Origin: Paragorgia papillata
Lineage: Eukaryota > Cnidaria > Anthozoa > Scleralcyonacea > Coralliidae
Assembly: GCA_035771165.1 (NCBI GenBank)
Contig: JAWNZC010000423.1
Span: forward strand, 927,501-991,500
Reading direction: 5' to 3'
DNA: 64,000 nt
The notes beneath the pieces are model-generated. The model saw only the letters and a list, made by a program, of their open reading frames with translations, did not search any database and was not told the DNA's origin. Below, one piece after another: positions 11,653 through 45,894 of the stretch; the first letter of the stretch is position 1; the number at the start of each line of letters is the position of its first letter. The position numbers were made by a program, and so were the translations under genes.

Positions 11653-12669
11653 CTAAAACGTCACGGCGGCCATATTGGTGTACCAAAACAATGAAATGGC
11701 GGCCATATTGGTGTACGGTATGGGAATTAGCTCTTTCTTATTCAAATATTTTGTATTGTTTCACCACCCCAATGGGGCCACCGATCACGTGAGTGAAAAC
11801 GATCTATAGCCAAATAATAAACGATTTATTAACCTCGTTTACTCGGTCTGTACGGGAAAATATCAGACCTCGGTCTTTTTTTGTACGAACCTCGCCTGCG
11901 GCTCGGTCCGTACTGTCAAGACTTCAGTCTGATATTTCCCCGTAATATATATACATTAAAACTCAAAGATACAAAAATCCGAAAAAAACTCAAACTCACG
12001 AGGTCTGAGCTGAGCGACGTGTCCTCCTGGTCGACACAGTGTGTGTGTGCCAGTGAACAGGAGGGTTATTCCGGTATGGTTTTTGTGCGAGCACAAAAGC
12101 TATCCGGAATATTGTGACCAGAGCTTGAATGCCATATAGTTAGTTACCAATGAAAATTTAAATTACATAGCGAGTAACAATTCTTACCTCGCTTTACTAA
12201 ACACAAGGAAAGAACGAGAATTAAATAACATGTCCTCCTGTGAATGCGTACGCTTCTAAGAAGGGCCATATTAGTGTCAGAAACCTACAAAAAAAAAGGA
12301 AATAACATATTCAAAAATCCAGTCCAGTTTATGCATTGTCCACCCGGTACCGTGTAAACAGTTTCCTACCGTGATGATTTGATAAGATCTACGGCGGCAA
12401 CTTCGAGGACGACGTCCTTCAAACAAAAGCATTCTTCTTGCAAAACAAAGATAATGAATAATTTCTAGTCCCAAGAGTAATCTGAACACCGTCCTCGCTC
12501 TGTGTACAACGCCACTCAGAGCATTTTCACGTCTTCAGGACGACGTTCTAGCATCTTAAGGTCCCTACCGGCATCGTGTGGACGGGGTCATAGCCGAGAG
12601 GTTACGCGACAACTAACAGCAACTACTGTCGCACGACACTATAGTGCACGCATGCACACGCTATTTATA

Positions 12670-12997
12670 TAGTACACACGTAAAAACGCGCAAGCTGTTA
12701 CAGACCTGCAAGCAAGTTGTCACAAGGCTGTTCAACAGGCTGTCACCGTCATGTGTTCGCACTGGCTGTCCCCGGTCTGTTAACATGTCTGTAACAGGTT
12801 GTTGACAACTTGTAACAAGGCTGATAACTCCAACAGACTGATACCACTCTGCACTCAACAAGTTGTTAACAGATTGATGCTAACAAGGTTGTAGCAGCTT
12901 CTTGAATGAACAGCATTGTTACAACTTGTTAACAGCCTTGCTACAAGCCTGTTGCGAACACATCCTGTTGACAAGCTGTGAGATTTTTACGTGTGTA
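12670..12997. mobile_element. MITE with TACACACGTAAAAA ends and GTTGTAACA-type core
   Basis: Ends ACACACGTAAAAACGCGCAA and, inverted, ACACACGTAAAAATCTCACA. The core is a run of degenerate AACAAGTTGTTAACAG units. A relative is at 25577-26064. Confidence 0.65.
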
Positions 12998-14166
12998 GAT
13001 GTCAACTGATGCAATCACGGGCCACGGCAATACTCTAATACAGCACATAACAACTACAAACTAAGCCCAAAAGCCCCCGTAGTGCGGGAACAACCCAATT
13101 ATCACATGCATGCGTGACAGTTATAAAGAGAGAAAAAACAGACATTCTAGGAAGAAGTCTTTTCTGGTAAAAGTTCGTATGAAACAATAGTCAAACGTAA
13201 GAGAGAAAGACCTCTGTAAAGTGACGTCGTTTTTTTTTTTGCACCTGTGGGCTATAACTAAACCTTTAACAACAGAGAAATTTCACGTACAAATCTATGG
13301 CTAAAAGGTGAAACTTTATAATGACTTACTCGGCTCTCTCAGAGAAGTCAGGTTACATCGATATGAGTAGTTTTTCCCCCTTTCTTTTCAGCAGAACGTT
13401 AGCATCGGTCTAGAGAAGCAAAAATGAGTTGAGAATGTGGCTAGAAACAGACAGGTGTGCGAAGCAACGCACGCAAACCAAATCCTAGCAACACAAACAA
13501 AACATGCATGCGCTATAACATCCAATCATCACAAAACGGCCACAAGCACTAAGTTTATAAACAAGTAAAAATATTTTTCCGTCTTTGCGCTATAAAAAAT
13601 ATGTGGTAAACCAATATTTAAAGAATTAGTTTATTTTGTTCCTATTCCGCGGTTTATATGTGTACTGATTCGAGAAGCAGTATAAATAAACACAACTTAA
13701 AGTTTTCCACTTGCATGGCAACCCCTTTTTTTTACGCAAAGCGACCTTTTCTCAGTTTTGTTTTATAAGCTCTGGACCAGAACTAAGTAGAAACCTACTC
13801 AATTCTAACAATAGAAAGTCGATTCGCTCGAAAATAAATCAATCGCTTATACTGGAAAACCGACTTTAGTTTCCGCATGCATAAAGACACACAGCTACAC
13901 ACAGCTGTTAACTTAGTTTGAGGCTAGAATAATGGCTGAAGTTTTATATAATTATTCCAAAAATCCTAACTCCAATCTTAATTGATAACCCTAGTTCAAT
14001 AGCGCTTTCTGTAAAAAATATAGACTTGATTTTAAATTCGTGTTTTAGCACAAACAGTCTGTGAACAACAATACTGTTTTCAAAATAAACCTATTTTCGT
14101 TGTTGGTCCAACGATGTTTCATTCAAAACTGCAGCAACAACCCCGTACGTAACAATTACTTGAATG

Positions 14167-16736
14167 CAGTAGCGTCGAGAGGGGGGGGTAGGCGGGGTAA
14201 TTACCCCGGGGCCCGGGGCCCGAAGGGGCCCGCAAAAAATTCAGTCTATGAAGATATATCATATATTATAACATTAATTATCAAAAACTTACCGCTGGGG
14301 CCCAGCAAAACCTTGGTATAGTAAGTTGATCATTGCGGGGAAACTTTCTGGTCCTGGCTTAGTATTCGTAATAATAATATAATATTTTGTCAAAACTAAC
14401 GGAGTTACGGGCCCCAGTCCCAGCCTAGCAAAATGTTCGGGGACATAAAATTTACGTCAACGGAAATATTTTGTAGCTGCTTTCAGCTTTCTGGACAGAG
14501 TAACTAGTAGACAAGTCAAGGCAAAACGTAGGGCCCCACCGCCTCAGTGATAAGCTAACTTTAGTTGGATTTGATTACTTGAACTTTGAATCTGAGGACT
14601 TGCATTTCGTGGATCATCGCTCAGGATTGGCGACGTTCACAATGGTAATTTTCTTGGTTTGTTAGAACTCCTAGCACATTATGACCCTCTACTAGAAGAG
14701 CACGTCACCAAAGTCAAAGTAGCGCAACAAAAAGGAGAACGATTGCAAGCTCACTACCTTTCACCAGAATCGCAAAATGAGTTCATTGGCTTCTGTGCTG
14801 CTAATGTTAGGAGATACGTTTTGGATGAACGAGAGCATGCAAAGTACTACTCCGTCATGGCTGATGCCACCCCAGATGCTAGCCATATAGAACAAACGAC
14901 ATTCATCCTGAGATACCTGACAAGAGAGAACGAGAGTTACGTGGTCCGAGAACGCTTTTTGGCCTTCGTTGATTGCTGCCATAAAACGGGGATTGAGATT
15001 GCCAATCTAATCCTGGAAACACTGAATGGATATGGCATACCAATCGCTGATTGTCGTGGGCAAGGCTACGACAACGCTGCAAATATGTCTGGCAAATACA
15101 ACGGTGCTCAACAGCATATCCTTACCATCAACCCCTTGTGCTTATACTCTCCTTGTGGCTGCCATTCATTAAATCTGTGTGGAGCGGATTCTGCTGCAAG
15201 CTGCACCGTGGTCCGTGGCTGTTACCTACTTTGGCATGGTTCAAACAGTCTACAACCTTTTTTCCAGTAGTCCTCAACGATGGCAGATTTTACAACGTCA
15301 CATCGCATGCTCTCTGCATGGCTTGTCTGGCACAAGATGGACGGATCGTGTTGCTAGTGTCCGACCATTCGCAGCTCATCTACCTGGCCTAAAACTGGCA
15401 CTACAAGAGCTCCTGTCTCTGAATCTTACTCCGAAGACAGCAACAGATGTAAATGGGTCCATAAAGTACGTGTCATCGTTCACCTGCCTTGTAATGTCTT
15501 CCGTGTGGTTAAAAGTCCTAGTAGCTATTGACCAAAGGAACCAAATCATCCAAGCAAGGAAAGCAACAATTGATGTCGAAGTGTCAAATTTAAAGAGTCT
15601 ACTTAAAGACCTTAAAGAGCTGCGCGAGAAATGGCCTTTGGTTTTAAAGGAATGTAAATTAGTGGCCAATGCTGCGAACATTTCAACAGAATTTCCATCA
15701 AAGCACAAAAGAAGGCGAAGAGCAGCTTTTTTCAACGGACCTCAAGATGAGGAAATGGAGGAATCAACTACTGATGATCGAAGTGCTGAGAGCGAAGAGG
15801 AGCGTGCATTCAAGCAGAATGTATTTTACGTCATCGTGGATTCTGTAATAGCAGGCTTAACAACACGCTACGATTCCGCAAACAGCATCAATGATCTCTA
15901 TTGCTTTCTTTGGCAGTATTTGCAACTATCGGAAGACCAAATTCTTCAGGCTTGTGAAGTTTTGGGAAAGAAGTATCCCGATGATATTTCCCAAAACGAG
16001 TTGGGAGAAGAGGTGCTACATCTTAAAGCCATCCATAGCGCTAATTTTGGAAAAGAATCTTTGGGTCCTCTTAAGCTTTTGAACACTATCAGAAATTTCA
16101 AGTTGGACGAGATCTTCTGCAATGTCTGTACTGCGTTGAGGATGTTCTGCACCTTGCCCGTTACCGTAGCCTCCGCTGAACGTTCGTTTAGTAAGCTGAA
16201 ACTCATCAAGAACTTTTTGAGAACCACTATGGGTCAAGGAAGACTGAACGATCTCGCAATGTTGAGCATCGAGGCTGAACTTGCAAAGCGTATTGACTTT
16301 CAAGACATTATCAGTGACTTTGCTGTCAAGAAGGCACGCAAAGCTTCTTGCTAAAACTACACTGACGTTTCAAGACCGTAGTATTGTACAAACTGTAATC
16401 TGTTTATTTTTAATATTTGCTTTTTATGTTTTTGACTGTTGTTAAGAAGGCAAGCAAAGCTTTTTTGCGAACCAAGCCTACAAAGTATATTAACTGCAAT
16501 AACTGAAGAAAGTAGTATTAGAAATGACAAAGATTCAGAGACTATATTATCTGCTTTTTGACAGTTTTTGTACGTAACGTATTTTATAAGTGAATAAATC
16601 ACCAAAGAAAATGCGAATGCGATGGTTTGCGTTTGGTTTGTTCACTTCACAATAACGCTATTGAAACTAAAAATATCGGAGGGGGGCCCGCACGCAAATT
16701 ATGACCCGGGGCCCGTTCTGGCTCTCGACGGCCCTG
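14167..16736 (+). mobile_element. hAT-type DNA transposon, copy 2 (2570 bp)
   Basis: Same length and sequence as copy 1 with an exact offset of 7337 bp; reading by eye I found one difference (C at 8252, T at 15589). Flanked by a perfect 8-bp duplication CTTGAATG (14159-14166, 16737-16744), the hAT hallmark. Ends CAGTAGCGTCGAGAG / CTCTCGACGGCCCTG. Confidence 0.93.
14596..16354 (+). pseudogene. hAT transposase, frameshifted, copy 2
   Basis: Carries the same frame change (near 15202-15222) and the same missing N terminus as copy 1. The two copies therefore descend from one already broken element, not from independently decayed ones. The dimerisation motif ASAERSFSKLKLIK is near 16166. Confidence 0.85.
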
Positions 16737-17266
16737 CTTGAATGTGGTATTTTTACGTCGGTGAAGCTAAGAGTATAAATATTATAAGAGACTTATAATG
16801 AAAACCGACTCTACGGAAAGATACATCATATATAAAACCCGTAAAAAATTCTCATAGAGACTAAGCGACAAAACGGCCGAAGTTTACGAAAACTTCCCCG
16901 TACAGAGCGAGAAACGAGGCCGTAAGAGATTTTAATTAAATGGCATTTGGTTCACTTTCCTTTCTCTGGTTTCGTCTTCGACGTTTCTCGTTACCTTATA
17001 CCTTACCTGTTAAGTTTTTCGCGTCGCTTCTTGTTTACACCGTTCGACTTTCATTTGTCGTGTTCAGAGAAACACAGCACTAACGTTTCAGCACATTTTT
17101 TTGTTCAGAATATTTAAATGAAGGTACCCAGTTCACTTTACAAAATTTTGTTGCATGCAAAGACTTCAAATCAATTCAGAAATTTTCGCGCCAAAACCTA
17201 CCGACGCTCGACAACCAATCAGCTTGCACCATTCTCATCAATGCAGGGGGTCCCCGGGGGGGCACT

Positions 17267-17273
17267 TATATAA
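17267..17273 (+). promoter_or_regulatory. Probable TATA box of the Dr1 gene
   Basis: TATATAA lies 36 nt before the Dr1 ATG, so the 5' leader would be very short if it is used. Seen in sequence; promoter function is inferred. Confidence 0.4.
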
Positions 17274-17308
17274 GTCGCACTAACCGGAAATTAATTATAA
17301 TTTTCAAA

Positions 17309-19913
17309 ATGGCGGATTTCGATGTTCCTGGAGTTGGCCAGGAAGAAGATGTAACTTTACCCAGAGGTATGCAGGAGAAGAGAATATAAACGAATTGAAT
17401 CGTTTCTTAAAAATGTTGATGTTTCATACAAGCTTTACGTACCGAATAAAGCGAGCAAACATTGTGAAATAGGAGAAGTTGGTATTACAAAAGATGTGAC
17501 AGCTCACTAAAAATTAAAAAAGCTTTATTTTTTTTACTGCAGCTGCTGTGAACAAACTTATCAAGGAAATGATTCCCAATGTTCGCATTTCGAACGACGC
17601 AAGAGAACTTCTTTTAAATTGTTGTACAGGTAAGTATGACCATACTACATGGCTCAGCCTAATCGATATTATTATTGATAACAATCAATATCAAGTACAT
17701 GTAATTGATTATTTTATTTATTATTGTCAAACGAGGATTCTGTGATTATCGATTGATATTGATTATCAATAATCAATGATAATCAATAGCAATTGATGAA
17801 CTACAGAAATTGTTTGATTGGTATGACAACTTATTTGAATTAAAATTGCCAGTTTTGCCACTTTTTGATGGGTCAATTTTGACTTCACCTAAAGCAACCT
17901 GGTACCAAATGTCTCAGAAATCAATGACGATCACTAGTTATTAATTGACAGATTTTGTGACTATTGGTTGATCATTGATTGTTAAACACCAATCATCAAT
18001 TCTTAGATAATCACTATCAACTGATTTCAATTTGATCAGGTTTCTGATCATCAATTTTCATTGATCATGTGGGTCAGGTGTGTTTGTCAATATTCATGTG
18101 TGTATGTAAAATGTAGCTAACTCATTTTATTCAAACAAGATTTTGAGTTAATGGAGGATGGGTTGATTTTAAATCACTTTGCAGAATTTATCCATCTTGT
18201 CTCGTCTGAAGCCAATGAAATATGCAAACAAAAAACAAAGAAAACTATATCCCCAGAACATATTATCGAAGCATTAAAGGTATTCAGGTTTTAACCATTT
18301 TTGCAGTACAGTAATCACTATGTTTGGAAATCCATACCTTTCTTCTGTCGATTGGATGTTGGGTGTGTTAGTTGGACAAATCAATTTTTTTCTTTGTTCA
18401 TTCACTGTATAGACCCTGGGATTCCCATCTTATGTTGAGGATGTTCAGTCAGTCTATAATGATTACAAAAAGCAAGCTACAGTAAGTAATACAGACTAAT
18501 ATGATTCAATTCAGTAACCCATATGCTATCCCTTGAATCAGATGTAATATCTTGCATTAGCCAGAGTAAAATTAAGCAGCAGGCAGGACAGCTGAGGTAC
18601 AGATGTCCTAAAGATGAAAATGTCAAAACAAGCTTTATAATAGAGTGTTCCAGTGTGGTTCAAGAATTATATTAGCTTTTAAACAAAAAGTTGTTTGGAT
18701 GTTTATAGTATAATATAGAGCATATGATACATTAACACTTTGAAGCCTGACGACGAGTCTTTACTATTTTCTTCTGGCTATTAAACGCCAGACAATTTTG
18801 TTCAGCACAGGGAGAGGTCCAGGCATCAAAGTGTCAATGAATCAATGTAATCTAACAGTGGTTTTATAATTTAAAGAACAAAAGACGTGGAAGCAATCGC
18901 CTAGAAAACCTGGTAAGTTCATAATTGTGTTTTCATGTTATTCAGTATTTTTACTATAAAACCCAGTGTTTATTAATAATTTGATCAAAAATATAGTGTA
19001 GATGTAAAGTTTTGTTTTTTTAATAAATTAAATCGTTATATCAATTCACTAATTATTTATACTTTACTTAGATAAAATATGGTTTACTATACCATCAAAA
19101 GTTGTAAAATTGGTCTGGAATTTCACACTTTAGTCAGAACATCATTGGTCTTTCTGTAATTACAACACATTAATTCTATTCCTGTAACACAGTGACAAAC
19201 AAGAATATGGTTGGGATTGAACAACAGGAAAGCAATACATTTTGAAAAGAAAATATTCCCTTGTAATTTACATGTATATTCTAATTTTTAGGGTATTCCA
19301 GAGGAAGAACTGCTTCGACAGCAACAAGAACTTTTTGCCCAGGCTCGTTTGCAGCAAGCACAGGTAACAGAAATTTGCGCATAAACCCTTTGGGGCATAA
19401 ACCCTTAATTGCAATAAATTAATGCTCATATATGGTCAGTACATTTATCAGTTTTAAAATTTTTTAATTTTACTTCTCAAACTCAATAATTCAAAAGATA
19501 AAAACTAAAGAAAATCAGTTCTGAGATGGAGTTTGGATAATAATGTGATCAAACACTTGCATAAATTTGGCCAACTTTTAGCTCAAATTTATCTTAAAAT
19601 ACTGATTCATATGAAAAGCTACAGTATATCAAACACTCAAAAGTTGTGTTTGATTTGATGTCAAAACACCTTGAAGTTGGTTAAAAAAGCTCGGTTTCAC
19701 CTTGGTTTTTTAACACACTTCTCTATTATTGATATCAGATTAAACATTCCTTTTCATGCCAGTGTCATAGATTTAATCTGATTTTAGGTAGAGCAAGAGC
19801 AGTACCTACAAGCCCAAGCTCAAATGACGCAACCGTTACAAGTACCAAATTCCAGTCCTATGGTTACAGAAGCTGTACCAACCAACCAGCAAAGCACAGC
19901 ACCAGAAGGCTAA
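17309..19913 (+). CDS. DR1: Dr1 / NC2-beta, TBP-binding transcription repressor
   Basis: Seven exons: 17309-17366, 17543-17629, 18185-18279, 18413-18481, 18877-18912, 19292-19363, 19788-19913. Together they encode 180 aa, against about 176 in human. The start has a good context (AAAATGG) and the protein opens MADFDVPGVG. A histone fold spans about residues 14-95 (LPRAAVNKLIKEM, NVRISNDARELLLNCC, ISPEHIIEALKTLGF, YVEDVQSVYNDYK), followed by RRGSNRLENLGIPEEELLRQ and a Gln-rich tail. Dr1 pairs with DRAP1 (NC2-alpha), clamps TBP on DNA and blocks TFIIA/TFIIB entry; it is also an ATAC complex subunit. All splice sites are GT-AG with consistent phases. Identification rests on recognisable sequence along nearly the whole length. 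Nothing is truncated. Confidence 0.97.
17650..18080. repeat. Degenerate TGATnATCAATTGATT repeats in Dr1 intron 2
   Basis: Dozens of overlapping ATTGAT, ATCAAT and AATTGATT words in both orientations fill the intron. The same words fill part of IST1 intron 2 (58775-58925). Confidence 0.6.
18731..18837. mobile_element. Short MITE, GCCAGACRATTTTACTC family, diverged copy in Dr1 intron 4
   Basis: The inverted ends read TTAACACTTTGAAGCC and TTGACACTTTGATGCC, with AAACGCCAGACAATTTT in the centre. Other members: 30738-31365 (array), 32398-32458, 40194-40312, 52560-52655, 59283-59395, 59456-59580, 63166-63257. Confidence 0.6.
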
Positions 19914-20468
19914 TTTTCCAATTTTGAACATTATGTACTATAATAATAATTATGAATTTTAACTTGACAACAAGTCTGCTTGTTCTTACTTTAATAGCTA
20001 GTGGGGTGAAGCTCAAAACTACAGTACACAGCTTTAAGTTGAGGTTAAACATCTATTTATTAGCAATCCCCAACTGCCCCTATCACAGTATGACTAGGCT
20101 ACACTGTCAGTACCATAGATCTAAATGCCAAATGTTATGGATGAACTGGGTCTGGATGGACTTATGACATTCAGTTTTTCAAAGAGATTGAGGTATCAAG
20201 CTTGTTAGATTAATAATTTATCATCATGATGGCTTTTAGTATTATTTATTTAATACTAATTATATGGTACCATTACTTTACAATCATTATTAGTTTATAA
20301 CTAGGGTGCTGAAGAAAGCAAGTTTAAGTTTTGTTCACAAAATCCTACACTGTCACTAGTGCATAAAGTAATTATGAAATGTTTATAACTTTACTTGGCT
20401 ATTGTCCTGTTTTTCAGTGCAGTTCTCAGTGTTTTCAAACACAAATTAATATGATCATAATTTCTCTC

Positions 20469-20474
20469 AAATAA
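20469..20474 (+). terminator. Candidate polyadenylation signal of Dr1
   Basis: AATAAA about 560 nt after the stop codon; a plausible end of the 3' UTR, unproven. Confidence 0.3.
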
Positions 20475-20685
20475 ACAACTCCTCATATACAATATACAGG
20501 GTGTATTACATATAAGATTAGACATGGTGTATAGTTCTACTCTGGTTTCAAAGTGAAAACCAGTAAAAAAAAACACAAGAACACTTGTTGATATAGTACA
20601 GTAATAGAAAATTTGACTGGTTTTTATTTTAAACCAGAGTGGTTGCCCACAAACTCTTTACTGACATATAACGTTGTTTAAATCC

Positions 20686-21004
20686 CAGGGGGTACTCTGG
20701 CAATTTTTGGGAGGGGTGTGCCACTGTGACCTCAAAATCCTGACCCTAACCCAGACATAAAAAGGTGATATTTTATACCTTATGCCAGACCTAAACTAAA
20801 AAATATCAATACCCTATCCCAGCACTGTTGTCACATCCGCATTCATATCCTAGTCATCCTATCTCAGACCAAAATATGCAGTGCACCCTAATTCCAGACC
20901 AAAATAGACAATTTTGTATACCCTATCCCAGATCTAGAAAACAAATACCCCTATAGGACGGCACATACCCGTATCCCTTATACACAAGAGTACCCCCCAG
21001 GTTT
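20686..21004. mobile_element. MITE with CCCAGGGGGTACTCTGG ends
   Basis: Both termini read CCAGGGGGTACTCTGG-like in inverse orientation; the core is a run of degenerate CCCTATCCCAGACC units. Confidence 0.6.
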
Positions 21005-21941
21005 AAAATGTAATACCTGCTTCACTAGGGATCAAATGCCAACTGTTGATGATAGATCATAACCACAAACAAAACCACATTCAGTTATTTTTTAAGTGCC
21101 TATATCTCACCTGTGGGGATTTTGTATATATATATATTTGTAATATTTGGGTTCTCAATTCTCATGAGCAAAATTGCAAAATATTTTGTCGTCCCAAAAT
21201 TTCAACTTCAGGACTTTTTCGCTGTCAAAGTTAGTAACTACTAGAAGTGACATAAGAATTGGCTTTTGGAAAGAAACAGTCTTTACAACACTACACTTAT
21301 ATTTTGCTATCCCTTCGTTATTGCATAAATACAAGAAATAACGAGAAAGAAGCATACACCACTTTCATAATAGTGATTAATTTGAAGTCTTTTATGCGCA
21401 TCTTAATACGCTTTTCTCACCTAATTTGTGTGTCTGCAATACAAAAGAATCTTTGCTTCATAACGAGGCCAGAAAGGCTCTGACATTTAGATGCACATAA
21501 AAGAATATTTAAAGTGAAGGCCTAAATTACTTAATTATATTGTAAAAACTCTTTCTTTTTCAAAAATTCATCCCTATAGCGATGCCACTTCCATTGCCAA
21601 CTTTGACAGAAAAAAAAAGTCCATGAAGCTGAAATTTTGACATGACAAAATATATTGCAATTTTGCTCAGGAGATACCAAAGATTACGAATATATAAAAT
21701 AGGTACAGCTGAGATAGGTGCTTTAAATAAATTAAAATTTTAAATAAAAATTCCCTGCCTATGGTATAGACCACTGACCTACACATATAGGTCAGTGGTA
21801 TAGTCTGACATACATAATGTAAAATTCATGCCACTGAAATTGAAACTTGGAGTGCAAAATTAAACCCAGAATTGAAAAAGCAAAACAAATTCTAATAAAG
21901 GATGATTGTGTGTATTTTTATGTTTATGAAGTGCTAGTCTG

Positions 21942-22680
21942 TTAAAGTGCCGATGAAACGAAAATTAAGTTTGTTTTATTTAAAGAACACTTAAAATGAT
22001 GGAGTAACATCTTTTGAAGTTTTCCGTTTCCTTGCTTCGTTCTTGAGATATTTCAGTTTGTTTGATATGCAAATGAAACAATTTGACGTCACACATGTGC
22101 ATAATGAGTTATCGAGAAAGGTTATATCTCTTTGCTATTATCAAACCAAATTAATTCGAAGGAAGCAAGTGCATGTGTTTCACCAAGAATACTAAACATG
22201 TACAATCAGTGACAAAATACCTTGGGACATCTCGCATTGTTGGTACTTACCTAATATTTCTTTCAATTATTTTGTTAGTAAAGTATATCCCTCCCTCCCC
22301 CTCCTTATTCAATGTTGAATTTAAAGTAAGAACTCAGTGAACGTTGAAACGAACGCCTAAAGAGTCACCACCATTGAACAGGGGGGCCGGGGGATACTTG
22401 GAGCGAAAATATTGTCCTTTAGGTTGAAGTGTCCCAACACTTTTGTCACTGATTGTAGATTTTCAAGTGATTATATTTGACAATAGCAAAGATATATAAC
22501 TTTTTTCGATGACTCATTATGCACGTGTGACGTCGCAACATGCGACATTTATATCAAACAAACTGAAATATCTCAAGAACGAAGCAAGGAAACGAAGGAA
22601 ACTGCAAAAGATGTTACTGTATCATTTTAAGTGTTCTTTCAAATAAGACAGACTTAATTTTCGTTTCATAGGCATTTTAA
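21942..22680. mobile_element. MITE with AAAATTAAGTTTGT ends, complete copy
   Basis: Arms of about 180 nt in inverse orientation: CGAAAATTAAGTTTG, CACTTAAAATGATG, TTTGATATGCAAATG, then GACGTCAC. Same family as the split element 6630-9676. Confidence 0.75.
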
Positions 22681-22817
22681 TTAATAAATCTACCTGCAAC
22701 CTCTTACCGACTGGTCTAACTAATAGTCTATATGTTGTTAATGTTACCATGAGCCAAACTGAAGTATTAAAATTTAAAATGTGTTGCATTCCTCCAATGT
22801 TGCACATTAATTCCATT

Positions 22818-43863
<21,046 letters not shown>

Positions 43864-44694
43864 TTTGACACACGTCGACGCAAAAAAAGAATTAGACCCA
43901 GGACCTCTCGGTATAATGACGGCTATTTCCGATCTTTTCCCGACCTATTTCCGGGTGTACCAGTGATATGCGAGTGGGGAAAGCATTGTTTTTAATTTTG
44001 TTCGTGAAAACGAGGTCATAAATTGTTAAACGTTCATCAAGCTAAAATACTCGTAGGCTAATTTATGTGCGTGGTTCGGAGGAAGTAATTACATAAATTA
44101 AGCAAACTTGCACCTCGATTTTCTCTTATAGTTCCGTTTCAGCTTGCTTTTGAAATCCGATACGTATAATTGAAATGAACATTCCGAGCTTACGTTGCAA
44201 TGTTGCGAACTACGTTGCGAGGTAGATAGAAAAATTTAAGTCGGCAATTTGTTTCTGCTTAACCAAGTATCTATTATTATATTCTATACAACAAATAATC
44301 TTCTTCTTCGTGATGTTACCAAAGGAATTCAATTCAAAGCTTATTAAATTCGACGAACTTCACAACGAACTTCCGTACCAAGTTCCCAACCTTCCAACGA
44401 ATGTTGACAAACGAATTTCAAAAGCAAGCTGAAACTGACCTGTTTTCCAATTTTGAGTTCATAATTTTTGGCAAAAGAGCGCAGCCTTGAATTGGCCATT
44501 ATGCCATTTTGCCTTGCTTTAATACATTAATTACATTACTAAGCCTTTGTTCTATGGCAAAATAACACAATGATCAGTCCAAACCCAAAAGAGTGCAGCA
44601 GAACATGGTTCAGATTTTTCGTAGTTTCTCTCTAATATTTATCGTATGTGTTTCAATTTCCTAACACCTAAAATACTCTTAAAGGGCAACTATA

Positions 44695-45894
44695 CAGGGG
44701 GTGGACAAAAAAAAGTGGCCCCCCACCAAAATATGGTTTTTTGGCTATAACTTTCAGAAGAGAGATAAAAATTTGGAAATCGATATGGTTCTACAATAAA
44801 TGTGTCGATATACGATTATATATGATCGCAAATCTTAATTGTAATCACGTTCTTATTGAAAATACACAAACGTTCAATAGTATTAAATAAGGATACCATG
44901 CCATATAGTTTCAGAATTATTTTACAAAATTGTTAAGTTTATTAACAAATCACGCTACAATAGTTCACATCTGTACACATGTGGTGACTCATCATATGAC
45001 TCATATGTGGTGACTCATCGCTCCAAACAACGCGTTTCCACTCATCAACTCTCCAACCAATATGCTCACGAGCAAATGATAAACGTAATAAACGATTCTT
45101 CTCACTCACGTATGGTTTCTTGGATTTCTTTCTCCACTTGATGTCTTTCTCATTGAGACGGCGCTGAATGGTTTTAGTGGAAACTTTGACACCAGTCTGA
45201 ACCTCTAATTCACCAGCTAGCTGTTTTTTGGTTGGGGTGCCTGCTTTAGAACGTTTAACAATAAAACGGTCACTTCGATCAGTGGTTTTACGTTTTCGTC
45301 CTGAACCAGGAGTACGACCACAATTACCACTCAATTTTAACTTGGCACAAAGTTTCTTTGCTGCAGAATAACTAAGGTTGATTTTTTTTGCTATTTGGCG
45401 AGCACTAACTCCAGCCTTAAGCATCCCAAGAATTTCATGATTCCTTCCAATTTTCTTCTGCGCTCTTTCTGTTTGGATTTCTTTAGTAGTCTTTCTATCC
45501 ATGTCACTTTAGGAGATAATTCTTTCCCAGAACGTCGAAAATAACAACATAAACCCGCTTTCTGACATAATTTGTACTGGAGCTATCCATTCAAATATTG
45601 TGGGACAATCACATTGATTTTCTATAGGGACTTTTGTGAGCTAAAGGGCCTAAGTATAAGTCGACATTGGAAGATAGGCACTGGGTTTCCTTAAGAATTT
45701 ATCAATAAAATCAATAAAATTGATGCGTTTCAAAAACCATTGCTTAAAACTATTATGTAACATCACATTTATTCAGATCTCGAAGAGGCCCTTCTACAAC
45801 ATAGGGTTTTCTACATTTTCTGCCACTTTGGAAATATCTCTACCCAATAAAACCATATTTTAGTGGGGGGCCACTTTTTTTTGTCCACCCCCTG
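44695..45894 (-). mobile_element. Tc1/mariner element, internally deleted (1200 bp)
   Basis: Inverted ends of about 48 nt (CAGGGGGTGGACAAAAAAAA) lie within TA dinucleotides (44693-44694, 45895-45896), as expected for Tc1/mariner. The interior encodes only the first half of a transposase. Confidence 0.92.
44942..45502 (-). pseudogene. Tc1-like transposase, N-terminal half
   Basis: 186 codons. The N terminus has the paired-like helix-turn-helix (ILGMLKAGVSARQIAKKINL, then a GRTPGSGRKRKT hook) and a second HTH (TKKQLAGELEVQTGVKVS, TIQRRLNE). The frame reaches WKRVVWSDES, carrying the first catalytic Asp, then runs into about 20 unrelated residues (PHMSHMMSHHMC). The second Asp and third acidic residue are missing. 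A deletion after WSDES explains this. Confidence 0.9.

Larger units (their letters stand above)
10143..14158. other. Gene-poor stretch with MITEs
   Basis: No supportable exon apart from the possible microexon at 10597. It holds a TA-flanked palindrome (10950-11097), a Penelope-like tail motif (11110-11190), a GGCTTTATCGGATATA element (11344-11605), an (AT)n tract (11608-11650), a CCTCGG-type palindrome (11820-11960), a MITE of GTTGTAACA units (12670-12997) and a diverged AAAGCCGG MITE (13735-13866). The 5' exons of the discoidin gene should lie here or further right, but I could not identify them. Confidence 0.6.
20475..22817. other. Convergent intergenic region with two MITEs
   Basis: Lies between the 3' ends of Dr1 and TMEM87. 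Contains an inverted-repeat element at 20686-21004 (ends CCCAGGGGGTACTCT / AGAGTACCCCCCAGG), a small palindrome near 21770-21800 (CCACTGACCTA) and a complete MITE at 21942-22680. No supportable gene. Confidence 0.6.
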
